Part shown: positions 9,101 to 17,038 of the stretch, in pieces
How positions within the stretch are numbered: the stretch's first letter is position 1
Layout of the letters: each line of letters starts with the position of its first letter
Assembly: GCA_963210315.1 (NCBI GenBank)
Contig: OY723300.1
Span: 62,001-126,000, forward strand
Reading direction: 5' to 3'
Source: Rhynchopus euleeides
Lineage: Eukaryota; Euglenozoa; Diplonemea; Diplonemida; Diplonemidae
Length of the DNA: 64,000 nt
Made by a program: the position numbers and the translations under genes
The notes under the pieces: model-generated
Told to the model about the DNA's origin: nothing
Seen by the model: the letters and a program-made list of their open reading frames with translations, nothing else
The model's database searches: none

Positions 9101-10983
9101 CCCAGCCCCCAGACCCCGCCCGACAGGGCCCCCGCCGACGCCAGGACCGGCAACACCTCTGCCACTCGCTCCGCCCGACTCACCCGACGCAGCGCGTCCA
9201 GCCCGGCGCCGATCCGGTCCTCCGAGCGGCGGACGGAGGCAGGCAGGAGAACCTCCAGGCGCGGCCTGCGGGCCACCCATCGGGATCGCCTGCGGGCCCT
9301 CCACGACCAGCGAGGGAGCCAGCCGCGTCGGTTGGCCAGGCGGCGCTGCCGTACCATCGCCGAGCCCACCAGCACCCACCCGCCCGTCGCCAGCCCGTAT
9401 GCGGACGCCGCCACCACTCCTGCCCGTAGATCGCTCGCAGATAGGACCTCAACCCAGAGCGCGCCGGCGGCGATCACGGCCGCCCCGCCCAGGCCCGCCG
9501 CCAGCCCGCACGCCTCCGTGAACCCCGGGAGCACACCCGCCGCCCTGCCCGACACCCTCAGCCAGCGCACCACCCGGCTCACCCGCCCTAGGGCCCAGGA
9601 AATGCCCCGCGCCGCTCTTGATGGGGACAGCCCCGCAGCCAGCAGTACGGGCAGGACCCCCAACCCCCACCACCAGGCCCAGGCCGTCTCTCCCTGTAGT
9701 GCGACCCACCTAGGCTCCCAGACGAAGACGAACCCCCAGCACGCAGCAGCTGACGAGGCCCAGGCGCGTTCCACCCCGCCCGCCACCACCCAGCAGCACC
9801 CTCCCACCACCGCTGCTCTCCACGCTTTCGACTGCCCCCACACACTGTGCATCAGCCTCGTCGCCCGTCTCCGCCCGACTGCCCACCAGCCTCGCGCCCG
9901 GCACCGACTCAGGGCAAATACAGCCGGCCACCAGCTCCAGCCCAGCGTCCCCGCCACCACCACCGCCCACCCAAGAGTCGCCCTTACCCAGCCAACCCCC
10001 CAGTACCCGCCCAGGGGGGGGAGCTCGGGGGAGGGGGGTGGAAAGACATAAGCTGGGAGGGGGGAGCCCGGGACGGGGGGGGGACCACACGACACTCCCT
10101 CCCACCATCCCCCACAACGCGGGCAGAGCCCATCTCGTCCCCCCCTGTCAGCTATCACGCCGGGGGCGCCGTACTTGGCCCCGCGGGGGCGGCTAAGCGG
10201 CTTCCGCCGCTCCAGAGGCCCTGCGGGCGTGGTCTCTGCAGCGGTGACCGCCGCTGCCTGCTCGGGGGGGGGCCGCGGCCCTTCCGCAGCCGTCGGGGAG
10301 TGCCGTTGGGGGGTGCATGAAGCCGGTGGGTCAGACCGGTGTGCTGTTGTTGGGGGGGGGCCCGTGTGGGCCCCGCCCTCCCCCGGCTCCGCCTGTCCCG
10401 GTGCTGCCGCCGCCGCCGCAGCCGTTGCTGCCGCTGCTCCCGCCGCTACCGGGGGCGACCCGGGCTGCCCACGTGCGGGGGGTTGCGACCCCCGCGCCGC
10501 TGCCGCTACCGGGGGCGGCCCGGGCTGCACTCGTGTGGGGGGCTGCGACCCCCCCGTCTCCCTCGCTACCGGGGGCGGCCCGGGCTGCTCTCCCGCTGGG
10601 GGCGTGAGCGCCGCCACCAGCAGCGCCATGAGGGCCCACTGCCCTCGCCTCCTCGCGTGCCCACGGCCGGGCGCATCTCGCGCCTCCATCACGACTCGCG
10701 CTCGCGTGCGTCGGGGGTGGGAAGGGGGGGACTGGGAAGGGAAGGGGAACAGAGCCCGAGGGACAAGTGGCCCCAGGGGGAGTGGTTTTTTGCTTGGGGA
10801 TACGCTATTAGCCCAACCAGCCCTCCCGACTCTGCCCGCCCGCAAGTTCAAGAAGAAGTTTGGAAAGGGGAAAAGGGATGGGGGAGAGGAGGGAGAGGGA
10901 GGGGTTTTTGAAAGGGGAGGGGAGAACCCAACCGACCCAACCGACCAGGGGGGGGGGGGGGGGAGCGCGAGTGTGTATACCAA
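3115..10983 (-). CDS. LINE polyprotein: two OTU-like proteases, zinc fingers, reverse transcriptase and restriction-like endonuclease
   Basis: This 2622-codon frame should copy the element's RNA into DNA at a nicked target. Seen in order: a Pro/Ala-rich N-terminus; several hydrophobic stretches (about 330-680); an OTU-type protease segment with GDCLF (about 722) and NHYEGV (about 838); a C2H2-like finger (about 885-925); a reverse transcriptase (about 1170-1420) with KIDYANAF, QGDPLGP and catalytic YLDDG; a CCHC knuckle starting CHECG (about 1709); and a restriction-like endonuclease segment with KPADVFLP and AIDVTV (about 1768-1795). A second OTU-like segment follows with GDCAF (about 2030) and GHYVPL (about 2143), then a Cys-rich FYVE/RING-like finger (about 2193-2225) and three QGGGSQTSNTAPSG-type repeats. 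The endonuclease lying after the polymerase places it with RLE LINEs (R2/NeSL/CRE-like). The start is uncertain: I took the first Met of the open frame, but translation may begin further in. Confidence 0.85.
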   Translation of the reverse strand: MVYTLALPPPPPWSVGSVGFSPPLSKTPPSPSSPPSLFPFPNFFLNLRAGRVGRAGWANSVSPSKKPLPLGPLVPRALFPFPSQSPPSHPRRTRARVVMEARDAPGRGHARRRGQWALMALLVAALTPPAGEQPGPPPVARETGGSQPPTRVQPGPPPVAAAARGSQPPARGQPGSPPVAAGAAAATAAAAAAAPGQAEPGEGGAHTGPPPTTAHRSDPPASCTPQRHSPTAAEGPRPPPEQAAAVTAAETTPAGPLERRKPLSRPRGAKYGAPGVIADRGGRDGLCPRCGGWWEGVSCGPPPVPGSPLPAYVFPPPSPELPPLGGYWGVGWVRATLGWAVVVAGTLGWSWWPAVFALSRCRARGWWAVGRRRATRLMHSVWGQSKAWRAAVVGGCCWVVAGGVERAWASSAAACWGFVFVWEPRWVALQGETAWAWWWGLGVLPVLLAAGLSPSRAARGISWALGRVSRVVRWLRVSGRAAGVLPGFTEACGLAAGLGGAAVIAAGALWVEVLSASDLRAGVVAASAYGLATGGWVLVGSAMVRQRRLANRRGWLPRWSWRARRRSRWVARRPRLEVLLPASVRRSEDRIGAGLDALRRVSRAERVAEVLPVLASAGALSGGVWGLGFLSLACLVWAGVEVAVTAARLRESEMRDAVTLDLWRSVQPMRRTRLLCATSERPPLFLGPRDLCGGDLEMEEDWTGVDEVLSQFGGSRVPNQATGDCLFAALTPTAALPSHDDIVGMRSELSRRAGDASVKPQLLHLLGDARRVEEYRAGLAGAAHGDHLALHLAAGAWDLSVVVVQEGRGQAIRVDPRRPKKQGPAPADVRVVALSGNHYEGVAMPLARRRALRESAAPAHLSPATCRDACPAALGEGAQEAEGAGLGDVRRRWFCPLTACAGSALHRHTPYSSKETLRKHAQAHADQGEEFPPSALRLLGMKKCMWCSKVMSTSLDSCVKCRPRGATPVVPNRRAPSAAEAADAGRLPPLESIHTERVGVSLSVPGAILRPAAVAYSQALWDVAANSSSTTAWLRLLLVPKTLFRTYRGGKKKQLLAKRAREEAIILWREGRASELWRRARTEAPGPGRVEAAPTWEETEEAVVQAARQGRYSAAMARTRSAGLAPATPATKAKLLAMHPEADSPAISAATRVVPADATPAEVFKALKGLPRGTGAGPSGLRADHLRELVQVEGVDVLPALTAVVNVLRRGEAPPQLARHIAGASLVALPKPDAGIRPIAVGETLRRLVAKTLTADVREQAGKLLLKGRQVGVAVDGGLEAATAVVKDFAARNRGADKVLLKIDYANAFNMVNRQAFIDAVRRDLPELSAWVEWCYASPSALIYRGEVLESQRGVQQGDPLGPLLFSLAIRQLTEDLGKLPGVEGSVWYLDDGTLMGSPGAVGHAFAILERRSAELGLVVARRKCEVISLNGHSVEGLRGAGLDVAATEKERATRMDLLHHNFEFLGAPVGDAEFCERVMDTKLREKFIPNLRQLHHLQDAQVAMTLLRHCEGFCKLVFQMRAIGYAGREYLRQYDKEIGMVLASVLGDRDGTLPDDARDQAALPVRLGGMGIRRSEDHITAAALAAASSFFPLCVQLDSGYRWDADAWRVAATAHNELVAEADWVDPHKRPGEPLRQRDLSLAIISRQHETLLAEADVLSKGRQLSASLPGAGAWVTVTPEQQFAMGREEYQVAARLRLGLVVFAPGSRCHECGDAMDVLGAHVFSCQASADRIKRHDAVKLGVLGLARDAGLGPQLEPNHLLLGGGKPADVFLPCGIGESRGRAIDVTVWSTCAESARQGAARARGYTASRAEASKHRKHGARCQEVEIAFSAFALEQSGGMGPEAVRLFRHLVSFAVDHKLGDRAELTRSWAARIVVPLMRAVGRSSLRRGALCTDLRSGQTRERVLPDPLVGVEPDYFFAPDTDLAPAPHFDGHMDAEDFMCDPDDAAGPEEPTPEPEPAPPRRPRPPPPPAEGDLPQPAGGVAADPLAQLLEWRGQTDGRLSLSSLQQQARLGLVEPDGWSFRVGDCAFDALATLGARSVKQSSGWLRQEAVRRAMRDPDLRMRVEEGPNQWAEQMMRAGSDDVRTWADFIALAAAARVTRCVVLVLIDNHQPMLLSPVGAGAVVDAHCLRRTGGQHGHYVPLVMPEPMRQHLAGLPPKPMAADVTGCDGDSPMQMVRQGGSAGQVEECEKCRRPFDRSARHHACGRCWRKVCASCAVRGERCPGYIDRVAVDVDAPDPAEQPAVTPDLREVLESARARPRRRKPIPSRMHDTPMGPRQPSAPHDSSGAAHHPTRVKEEVAEEPVAPGQDVEMHQGGGSQTSNTAPSGAPSATHGHSVPPAESASRAAPAPMQGQAQHAECPPSGSGATENHQGGGSQTSNTAPSGVPSAAPVTAAGAQPSGPAQAARRRQGGGSHTFNTAPSGTSGGTAPGGAGGIQGVAATMMRNAAQARRDGQRRSRTAASSRRLEELRQGDAAGPMEFDDDPANVWEPEDDLQAIDAYGDDETPAANIPALQELAASRVWAEGVVARARGMAPCVSMGGAIPRTVEAWRHCFHPSYGLCPLSPRVAGDVAAEWLQARILQGGAQAEPGNQTREPGVSLRVYMRKLQTEVERGE

Positions 10984-11163
10984 TGAAGTACAGAAACTGT
11001 AGCTTAAGAAATCGTTGGTTTCATTTTCGCATAAAAAAATATTTTTATATTTTTCGAAAATATTTCCAAAATATTTTTATATTTTGGAAATATTTTGAAA
11101 ATATTTCGAAAATATTTTTATATTTCGGAAATATTTTGAAAATATTCCAAACATAAAAAAATT

Positions 11164-11539
11164 ATGGTATGACAAAGGTCTTAATAAGAAAAGGATCTTT
11201 TCACTTCTTTCTTAAGACGTCTTAATGCAGGTGCTGCATTAAATTTCTTAAATTAATGACCCCCATTATTTTTAAGAAATGCAGGATTTCTTAAGATTTC
11301 TTAATGAAATGATGGATATTATTTCCATATCTCCCAGCATTAAAAATGTCCATCATTCTGAAAAAGATCTTTTAAGATCTTTTTCAGAATGATGGACATT
11401 AAAATGCTAGGCATTAAGAAACACGTCTTAAGAAATCAGTAAGAAATCTTTAAGAAATAGCCCTTTCGGCATTACATTAAGACGTCTTAAGAAATTTCGA
11501 GATATCTTAGCATTTCTTGCAAGATCTTTGTCATACCAT
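11164..11539. mobile_element. Element E: hairpin MITE
   Basis: 376 bp bounded by ATGGTATGACAAAG and its inverse. The whole element is close to self-complementary: AAGACGTCTTAA words lie in both halves. The centre (about 11347-11400) is a near-perfect palindrome around AAAGATCTTTTAAGATCTTT with GAATGATGGACAT arms. There is no coding capacity. Confidence 0.75.
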
Positions 11540-11544
11540 GAAAA

Positions 11545-11877
11545 TACCGTATACGTAAATATTTTAGAACGTAAATATTATGGAACGTAAATATTTTGGA
11601 ACGCTGGTGGGTTGGCGTTCCAGATTTTTTTCGTTCCATAATATTTACAGGGCTTTCTGCGACTCGGGGACTTGGACCAGGTGATCGGACGGCATACAGA
11701 GTCCCTGACGGGACCTACTCGTGCACTTTTCGCGCGATTCCTGACGCAAGCCGTCCTCACCACCGAGTCCCCAACTGGCCCTGTAAATATTATGGAACGT
11801 AAATATTATGGAACGGACCGGCCAAAAATGGGCCCGTTCCATAATATTTACGTTCCATAATATTTACGTATACGGTA
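11545..11877 (+). mobile_element. Element C, copy 3
   Basis: 333 bp, one 16 bp terminal word shorter than the other copies, otherwise the same ends and core in the orientation of copies 2 and 4. It lies 5 bp after element E inside array D. Confidence 0.88.
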
Positions 11878-11937
11878 TGTTGAAAATATTCCAAACATAA
11901 AAAAATATTTTCAAAAATATAAAAATATGTTGGAAAA

Positions 11938-12454
11938 AACCTTCCTAATCCGGCGATTTATAGGGGGACCCTTTTCAAATTTTTTTTGGGGAAGGGCTAA
12001 ATTGAACGTTTTTGGCCATTTGAAGCCACTGCGAGCATTCCCGGGCCTTGGAAATCAGATTTTTGCCCCTGAAATGCGGTACCGGTCCGGACGAAAATCC
12101 GAAAAATTCGCGCCAAAAAATGACCCCCAAAGCTGCGGTCTGGGTCCAAAGGATTTGTGCCAAGGGCCGTTATGGACACCCCGTAAACCCTTCTGGGACC
12201 AAAAAGTGCACGAAAGGGGTTAAAACGGCCTAATTCGTTGATTTGTTGCATTTCCCAGCCAAAAATCGATTTTTTGGCTTGGCGAGTAGTTGGCGAAAAT
12301 CGCGAAAAATCCCAAAAATATCGATTTTTCACAGAGGCCCAAAAACGTGTTCCTGGGTGGAAAATGGGACCAAAAACCGGGTTCTGGCCATTTCTGGGTG
12401 GTTTTTCGGGGTTTCCAGACAATGTTCGCCATTTTTCTGCCCGAAACCCCAGCC
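11938..12454 (+). other. Subterminal region following array D
   Basis: It begins near 11959 with TATAGGGGGACCCTTTTC and then a T run, the same block that follows the left arrays of F and G. Homology to F continues for about 300 bp: compare AAAATGACCCCCAAAGCTGC near 12115 with a similar stretch near 14580. Below that the sequence is AT-rich with no supported gene. Confidence 0.5.
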
Positions 12455-12765
12455 TGCTTGCATACACGTTAAGTCGAATAAATTAGACATAAGCAGAAGA
12501 GCAACATCATCATGTTCGTGAGAATGTCACCCCCCAAGCGGAGGCCGAGGGTGACATTCTCTCGGGGTACCCTAGGTAAGTCTAATAAACTAGACATAAC
12601 CAGAAGACCAACATCATCATGTTCGTGCTAGCACTTTGTGCGCCAAAAAACAGGTTACGCTCTTCATTTGGCTGCGTTCAACGAAAAAAAGACACTTCTT
12701 TCTGGAGTTTAGCTAGCACGATTCAGTTGGTCAAATCATTTGTCTGGTTTCTTCTGCCCCCCACC
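12455..12765 (+). repeat. Interspersed repeat I, copy 1
   Basis: It matches 38127-38352 in inverted orientation, including GCATACACGTTAA, AGACATAACCAGAAGACCAA, TTTGGCTGCGTTCAACG and AGTTTAGCTAGCACGATTCA. This copy carries an extra duplicated segment (about 12482-12590) with a hairpin around GAATGTCACCC. It is non-coding and its family is unknown. Confidence 0.7.
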
Positions 12766-14057
12766 CCCGTGCAAGGTCATGTGCCCCATCCCATCGCTTG
12801 TTGTCTTGATTGCAGGGCTCCGCACTTTTTTGCTGTGCATGCTTGCGCTTCTCGCCTCCACACACCACCCTGGGGGGAGGGACAGAGGGCGGAGGGGGCT
12901 ACACACTTACACAACCGATTCGGTCAAACAATGCCACGTCATCCCCATTGGGGTCCTGGACCGCGGCGTCTCTCCCAGCGAATTGGTGTCGTCATCAGGC
13001 AGGCTAAGTAGTTGTCTACACAGGACATTGGTTTTAAGGGGGTCTGAGTTCTGCGGAACTGGCTTCAAGGGACGCCCCCTCGTAATGACTGGGTGGATGG
13101 AGCCAAGTAATACCAGGTGGTCGGACACCGGAACTCTCGGCATTTATTAGTCGCGGGAACTGTGTCCGTGTGGTCGGGTGTGACCCCTTCCGATTCCACT
13201 GATTCCACTCTTGAACATGTAGTGTTGAAAGATACTTGGTGTTCTGATGTTTTACAGGGTACTTGACAAAGGAAAGAGGGTGGTCAGTCTTGTGATCCAC
13301 CCTGAATCCTTCCTGTGAGCAGCAGATCCACAACACCTCGACTTCTTTCAGCGGCTGTATTGATATTGCCTGACACAGCAAACATGATTCAATTGGAGGA
13401 ACAAGCCTCGTACACCAGCGGCCCAAAAGGTGGATTTCATGTATGGTTTTAGGATTTCCCTTACTACTGATGGTGTAGAGACTACAAAGCCTGACCTGAT
13501 GACGCCGCCATGAACCTGGGAGACACGCCGCGTGAGAAGGGACCTCGGTGCGGGGTGGCGTGAAGATCCTGCCTGAGTGCCCTCGTCGGGACCCGCGGTA
13601 AACCGTGGCGTTCCCCCCGAGGCAAGTCCAGGACGAAGGTTGCAGATAACCGCTGCACCTCTTCGTCCGAAAGGAGCTCACAGGATAGGGGAACTGCCCA
13701 CACCCCACTCACGACAGTGTATCCGAAAGGTGCACTGCGCGTGTGGTGGCGGTGTCGGGTCCAGACCCACCTCGTTCCCCCATGCCCGTCAGTTGTTGCC
13801 CCTCCAGGGGTGGCTGCTGTCTGGCATGGGGGGCGCCCTCCCTGCCTTGCAAGGAAAAATGTAGAACGGCATGCTGCCCGTTTCTTCATTTTTTCACCTT
13901 GCCTGGCAGGGGGGGGGGGGCACCCTCACGGGGGGAAAAAGAGGAACGGCATGCTGCCCGTTCACTCTTTTTTCCTCCCGTCGTGGGTGGGCCCACTTCC
14001 GGCCATAAAATTGGCCGGAAATTTTTTTCAGCAAAAAATCCATTTTTTGCTGAAAAT
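12766..14057. other. Repeat-rich spacer without a supported gene
   Basis: A 224-codon minus-strand frame (13034-13708) shows no recognisable domain and no signature of selection that I can see. GAACGGCATGCTGCCCGTT occurs twice (about 13864 and 13946). A hairpin with arms TTTTTCAGCAAAAAA lies at about 14022-14056, abutting element F. Confidence 0.5.
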
Positions 14058-14681
14058 CATACATCGGGCGTTATTGCGTTACCAGTAACGGTAATACCGT
14101 TATTTTTTCGGTAAAATAACTTACCGTTAATAACGTTCCAGAACGGCCGAATAACGTTATCCGAAAATCGGTAACGTTATTTTTCCGCGTTATACCGTTA
14201 TCGATAACGGTAATACCGTTATTACCGTTATCAGGAACGGTAATAACGTTATCGGTAACGTTATTACCGTTATTACCGTTATCGGTAACGGTAATACCGT
14301 TATCAGTAACGGTAATAACGTTATCGGTAACGTTATTACCGTTATTACCGGTAATACCGCGTTATTTTCGGTATTTTTGGGCAACTTCTATAGGGGGGCC
14401 CTTTTCGAATTTTTTTTTCGGGGTGGCCAGAATGGGCTGTTTTAGGCTATTTGAGGCCATTTTCGAGCAAATTTTTGGGTTTAGAGCCACGCAAAGGGTC
14501 TAAAATGGGCATGCCAATCTCAAAAAATGCTCAAAATTCCGAGAGATTTCAGATTTTTCGAATTTTTTGACCGAGAAAATTCTGACCCCAAAATGTGGTC
14601 CTTGTGGTCTGGAACTGTCCGTTGTCGAAGGAATTGGTGAAAAAATCGTGATTTTTGGCCTCTGGATCACCCATGCCGTCC

Positions 14682-14874
14682 CAAAAGCGCCCTATCACTT
14701 CACAGCTACAACCGCTCTGATGAATTTCCTTTGTTTGTTGCGTTGACGCTTCTACACACAAAACCCTGAACTGATCACACCCTGAGCCTGATGAAGGGTG
14801 GGGTTAGTGTATAGAGCACGTTTGGTTGCAGCTGTGGTGGGGCGCTTTCCGCTCACACGAGTGTGCTTAAAAAA
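14682..14874 (+). repeat. Repeat J, copy 1
   Basis: About 190 bp nearly identical to 22703-22896 in the same orientation, starting CAAAAGCGCCCTATCACTTC and ending in GTGTGCTTAAAAAA. It is part of the interior of element F. There is no coding potential. Confidence 0.85.
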
Positions 14875-15186
14875 TCAAGCAAAAGAGGTTTGGTAGGTGC
14901 ATTTTTGGGTGAACATGAGCCATTGTGCCAACCTGCTTGATTTCACCCGAAAATTGGAATCCGTTGAATATGGTTTCTGATGACAATGTGAAAATTTTCG
15001 ACCTTCTTCGCAGTTTTTGCCACTTCCTTGCCCCATCTTTCCCACCCAAAATCGAAGTACCGTGAATGGTGTTGTTGAAAGGTCCAAATTGCGTTGGTTG
15101 TGCGTAGTTCTGCCGAAATCGTGCACACGTTGTGCATAGTGCATGTGTAACGCCATTTGCGACCAAAATGTAAATTTCCTGCACCC

Positions 15187-15310
15187 GAGCGTTGACGCTT
15201 CCACACACCCTTACAAACCCACTTGCCTGATGAAGGGGGTGGTGTGTAGAGCACGTTTGGCAGGGCTGAATGACACTTTCCGCGCGAAGGTCGTGTGCGT
15301 AATTAAAAAA
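15187..15310 (+). repeat. Repeat J, diverged copy
   Basis: It shares the order GTTGACGCTTC, CCTGATGAAGGG, GTAGAGCACGTTTGG and CTTTCCGC with repeat J but with many differences and a deletion, so it is an older duplicate. Confidence 0.6.
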
Positions 15311-15943
15311 CGGTCCGAGGGCCGGAGGCCCGAGGCCTTTTTTTACCTGCACGAGGGTGCAATTGAGGCCGATACGGGGTGCAGATGATGGTTTCTTGCA
15401 CAACCCAGTCATGTTTTGCACATCACGACGAACTCGGAAATTCCTCATATTTGCACTCCAGGTCTCATATTTGCACTGGTGCAAATATGGGACCTGGAGT
15501 GCGTGCAAATAATGACTGGGGGGTGCAAGAAAGTTCAAATTGTGCAGTTCCTGCGTACTTCGTGCGTAGCCCGAGCGTACTTTGGGTAGTTCGTGCGTAT
15601 ATTGTGCGAAGCGTCTTTGACAGCACCAGTAACGGACTTTTGGAACGTAACTATTTTAGAACGGACCGGGAAAAAATGGGCACGTCGCTACTTCGCGCTA
15701 CTTCGTCGCTCGTAACGAGTAAAAATATCAGGTGGTTTATACACCGCCAATGTGAGGTGTGCGGGTGTATTCCTGAAGGATTCACTTCTGCGTCCACACT
15801 GAGTGATTTTGGAGTGATTTTCACTCCAAATTTCACTCCAGGAACATTGGATGCTGCAAGGTTGCAGGGGTTTCTGCAGTATTTGCCTTGAAAAAGCCAA
15901 AAAACATGATTTTTTCACGAAACTCGACATGTCCGTGCGTTAT

Positions 15944-16292
15944 TACCGTATACGTAAATATTTTGGAACGTAAATATTATGGAACGTAAATATTATGGAA
16001 CGTAAATATTTTGGAACGCTGGTGGGTTGGCGTTCCAGATTTTTTTCGTTCCATAATATTTACAGGGCTTTCTGCGACTCGGGGACTTGGACCAGGTGAT
16101 CGGACGGCGTACAGAGTCCCTGACGGGACCTACTCGTGCACTTTTCGCGCGATTCCTGACGCAAGCCGTCCTCACCACCGAGTCCCGAACTGGCCCTGTA
16201 AATATTTTGGAACGTAAATATTATGGAACGGACCGGCCAAAAATGGGCCCGTTCCATAATATTTACGTTCCATAATATTTACGTATACGGTA
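15944..16292 (+). mobile_element. Element C, copy 4
   Basis: 349 bp with the same ends. It differs from copies 2 and 3 at only a few core bases. It is nested inside element F, so it inserted after F. Confidence 0.88.
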
Positions 16293-16619
16293 TCCAAAAA
16301 ATGGTCCCAGGGGGGTATTCTGGAGCCATCTCCACCAAAAACTACACCATCCGCCCGCAAAATTGTCCGAATAACGCAAGTTTTCATGAAAATAACGGAA
16401 AAATAACGCGTTATTTTAGGAGAAAACGTTTTCCAATTTTTTGACATCACGGAGTGGCCCCCTGGAGTGATATTTTACCCAAGAAAATTCTTTTAGGGGG
16501 GGTAGGGACCCGAGTTTCGGGTCAGATTCACCGGGAAATGCTGCCTTTTTTGGGGTCAAAAAATAACGCAAAAATAACGTTATTACCGTTACTGGTAACG
16601 GAATAACGCCCAATGTATG

Positions 16620-17038
16620 GAAAATAGAAAAAATATTTTAAAATATTTTGGTAAGTACGACAATGTACTGGGGGGAATCGGGGGGAATCAACCAAGTGCA
16701 CTAATTTGCTGGGGGGAATCGGGGAGTGCCCCTACAGGAGGTGGGGACCACTGTGAGTCACTACGAGTCACGTGACTGGTAGCGAGGCCGGTCTGGACCT
16801 CTGGGTGGAATTTTCTCATATTGTGCCAAGTCCCCACCCGGAGTTCCAGACCGGCCTCGCTACCAGTCAAGTGACTCGTAGTGACTCGTAGTCAGCCAAA
16901 AACCTGAAAATTCACCCTTCTCCCCAGGCCAGCCAAAAAAGCCCCCTGACTCACTGACGAGCCGTGACGACCCGTGACTGGTAGCGAGGGCCCCCTTTGG
17001 CAAAAATATTTTTGAAAATATTTTTTGAAAGTTGCAAA
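16620..17038. other. Spacer between F and G with an inverted pair
   Basis: AAATATTTT words flank both sides (about 16624-16655 and 17000-17033). In between is an inverted pair of GTGACTGGTAGCGAGGCCGG (about 16768 and 16847-16868) with GAGTCACTACGAGTCA motifs, and a further copy near 16977. No gene is seen. Confidence 0.6.

Larger units (their letters stand above)
2557..11017 (-). mobile_element. LINE (non-LTR retrotransposon) with restriction-like endonuclease
   Basis: On the minus strand one very long open frame is followed by a C-rich 3' tract and then about 13 A (T run at 2557-2569). The 10-mer GTTTCATTTT lies at both edges (2550-2559 and 11018-11027) and is a candidate target-site duplication. 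The overlap with the A run makes its exact length uncertain. Removing the LINE joins two halves of an AT-rich palindromic array. The element looks full length and its frame is open throughout, so it is probably young. Confidence 0.8.
11018..11937. repeat. AT-rich palindromic array D, split by E and C3
   Basis: Words such as AAAATATTTT, TTTTATATTTT and TTCCAAACATAAAAAAAT recur at 11025-11163 and again at 11878-11937. Elements E and C3 sit in between. The array probably continues leftward across the LINE to 2534-2556. I read it as the terminal array of a larger element whose interior begins near 11940. Its far end was not identified. Confidence 0.6.
14058..16619. mobile_element. Element F: inverted-repeat element with GGTAATACC/AACGTT arrays
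   Basis: The outer ends are inverted copies of about 50 bp beginning CATACAT(C/T)GGGCGTTATT and continuing into GTTACCAGTAACGGTAATA. The left array runs to about 14365 as tandem self-complementary words (GGTAATACCGTTATTACC, GATAACGTTATC). The right array is short (about 16380-16608). Just inside the left array, at 14389, lies the shared block TATAGGGGGGCCCTTTTCG. Element C4, repeat J copies and a C-like fragment (about 15640-15690) lie inside. No transposase frame is recognised. Confidence 0.7.

Noticed and set aside
13034-13708. 224-codon minus-strand frame
   Set aside because: No domain, no repeat or neighbour support, and composition like the surrounding non-coding sequence.
1552-16275. 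Recurring 61-68 codon frames in element C copies
   Set aside because: Present on both strands of a short self-complementary element, with no start context or domain. Their recurrence is explained by copying.
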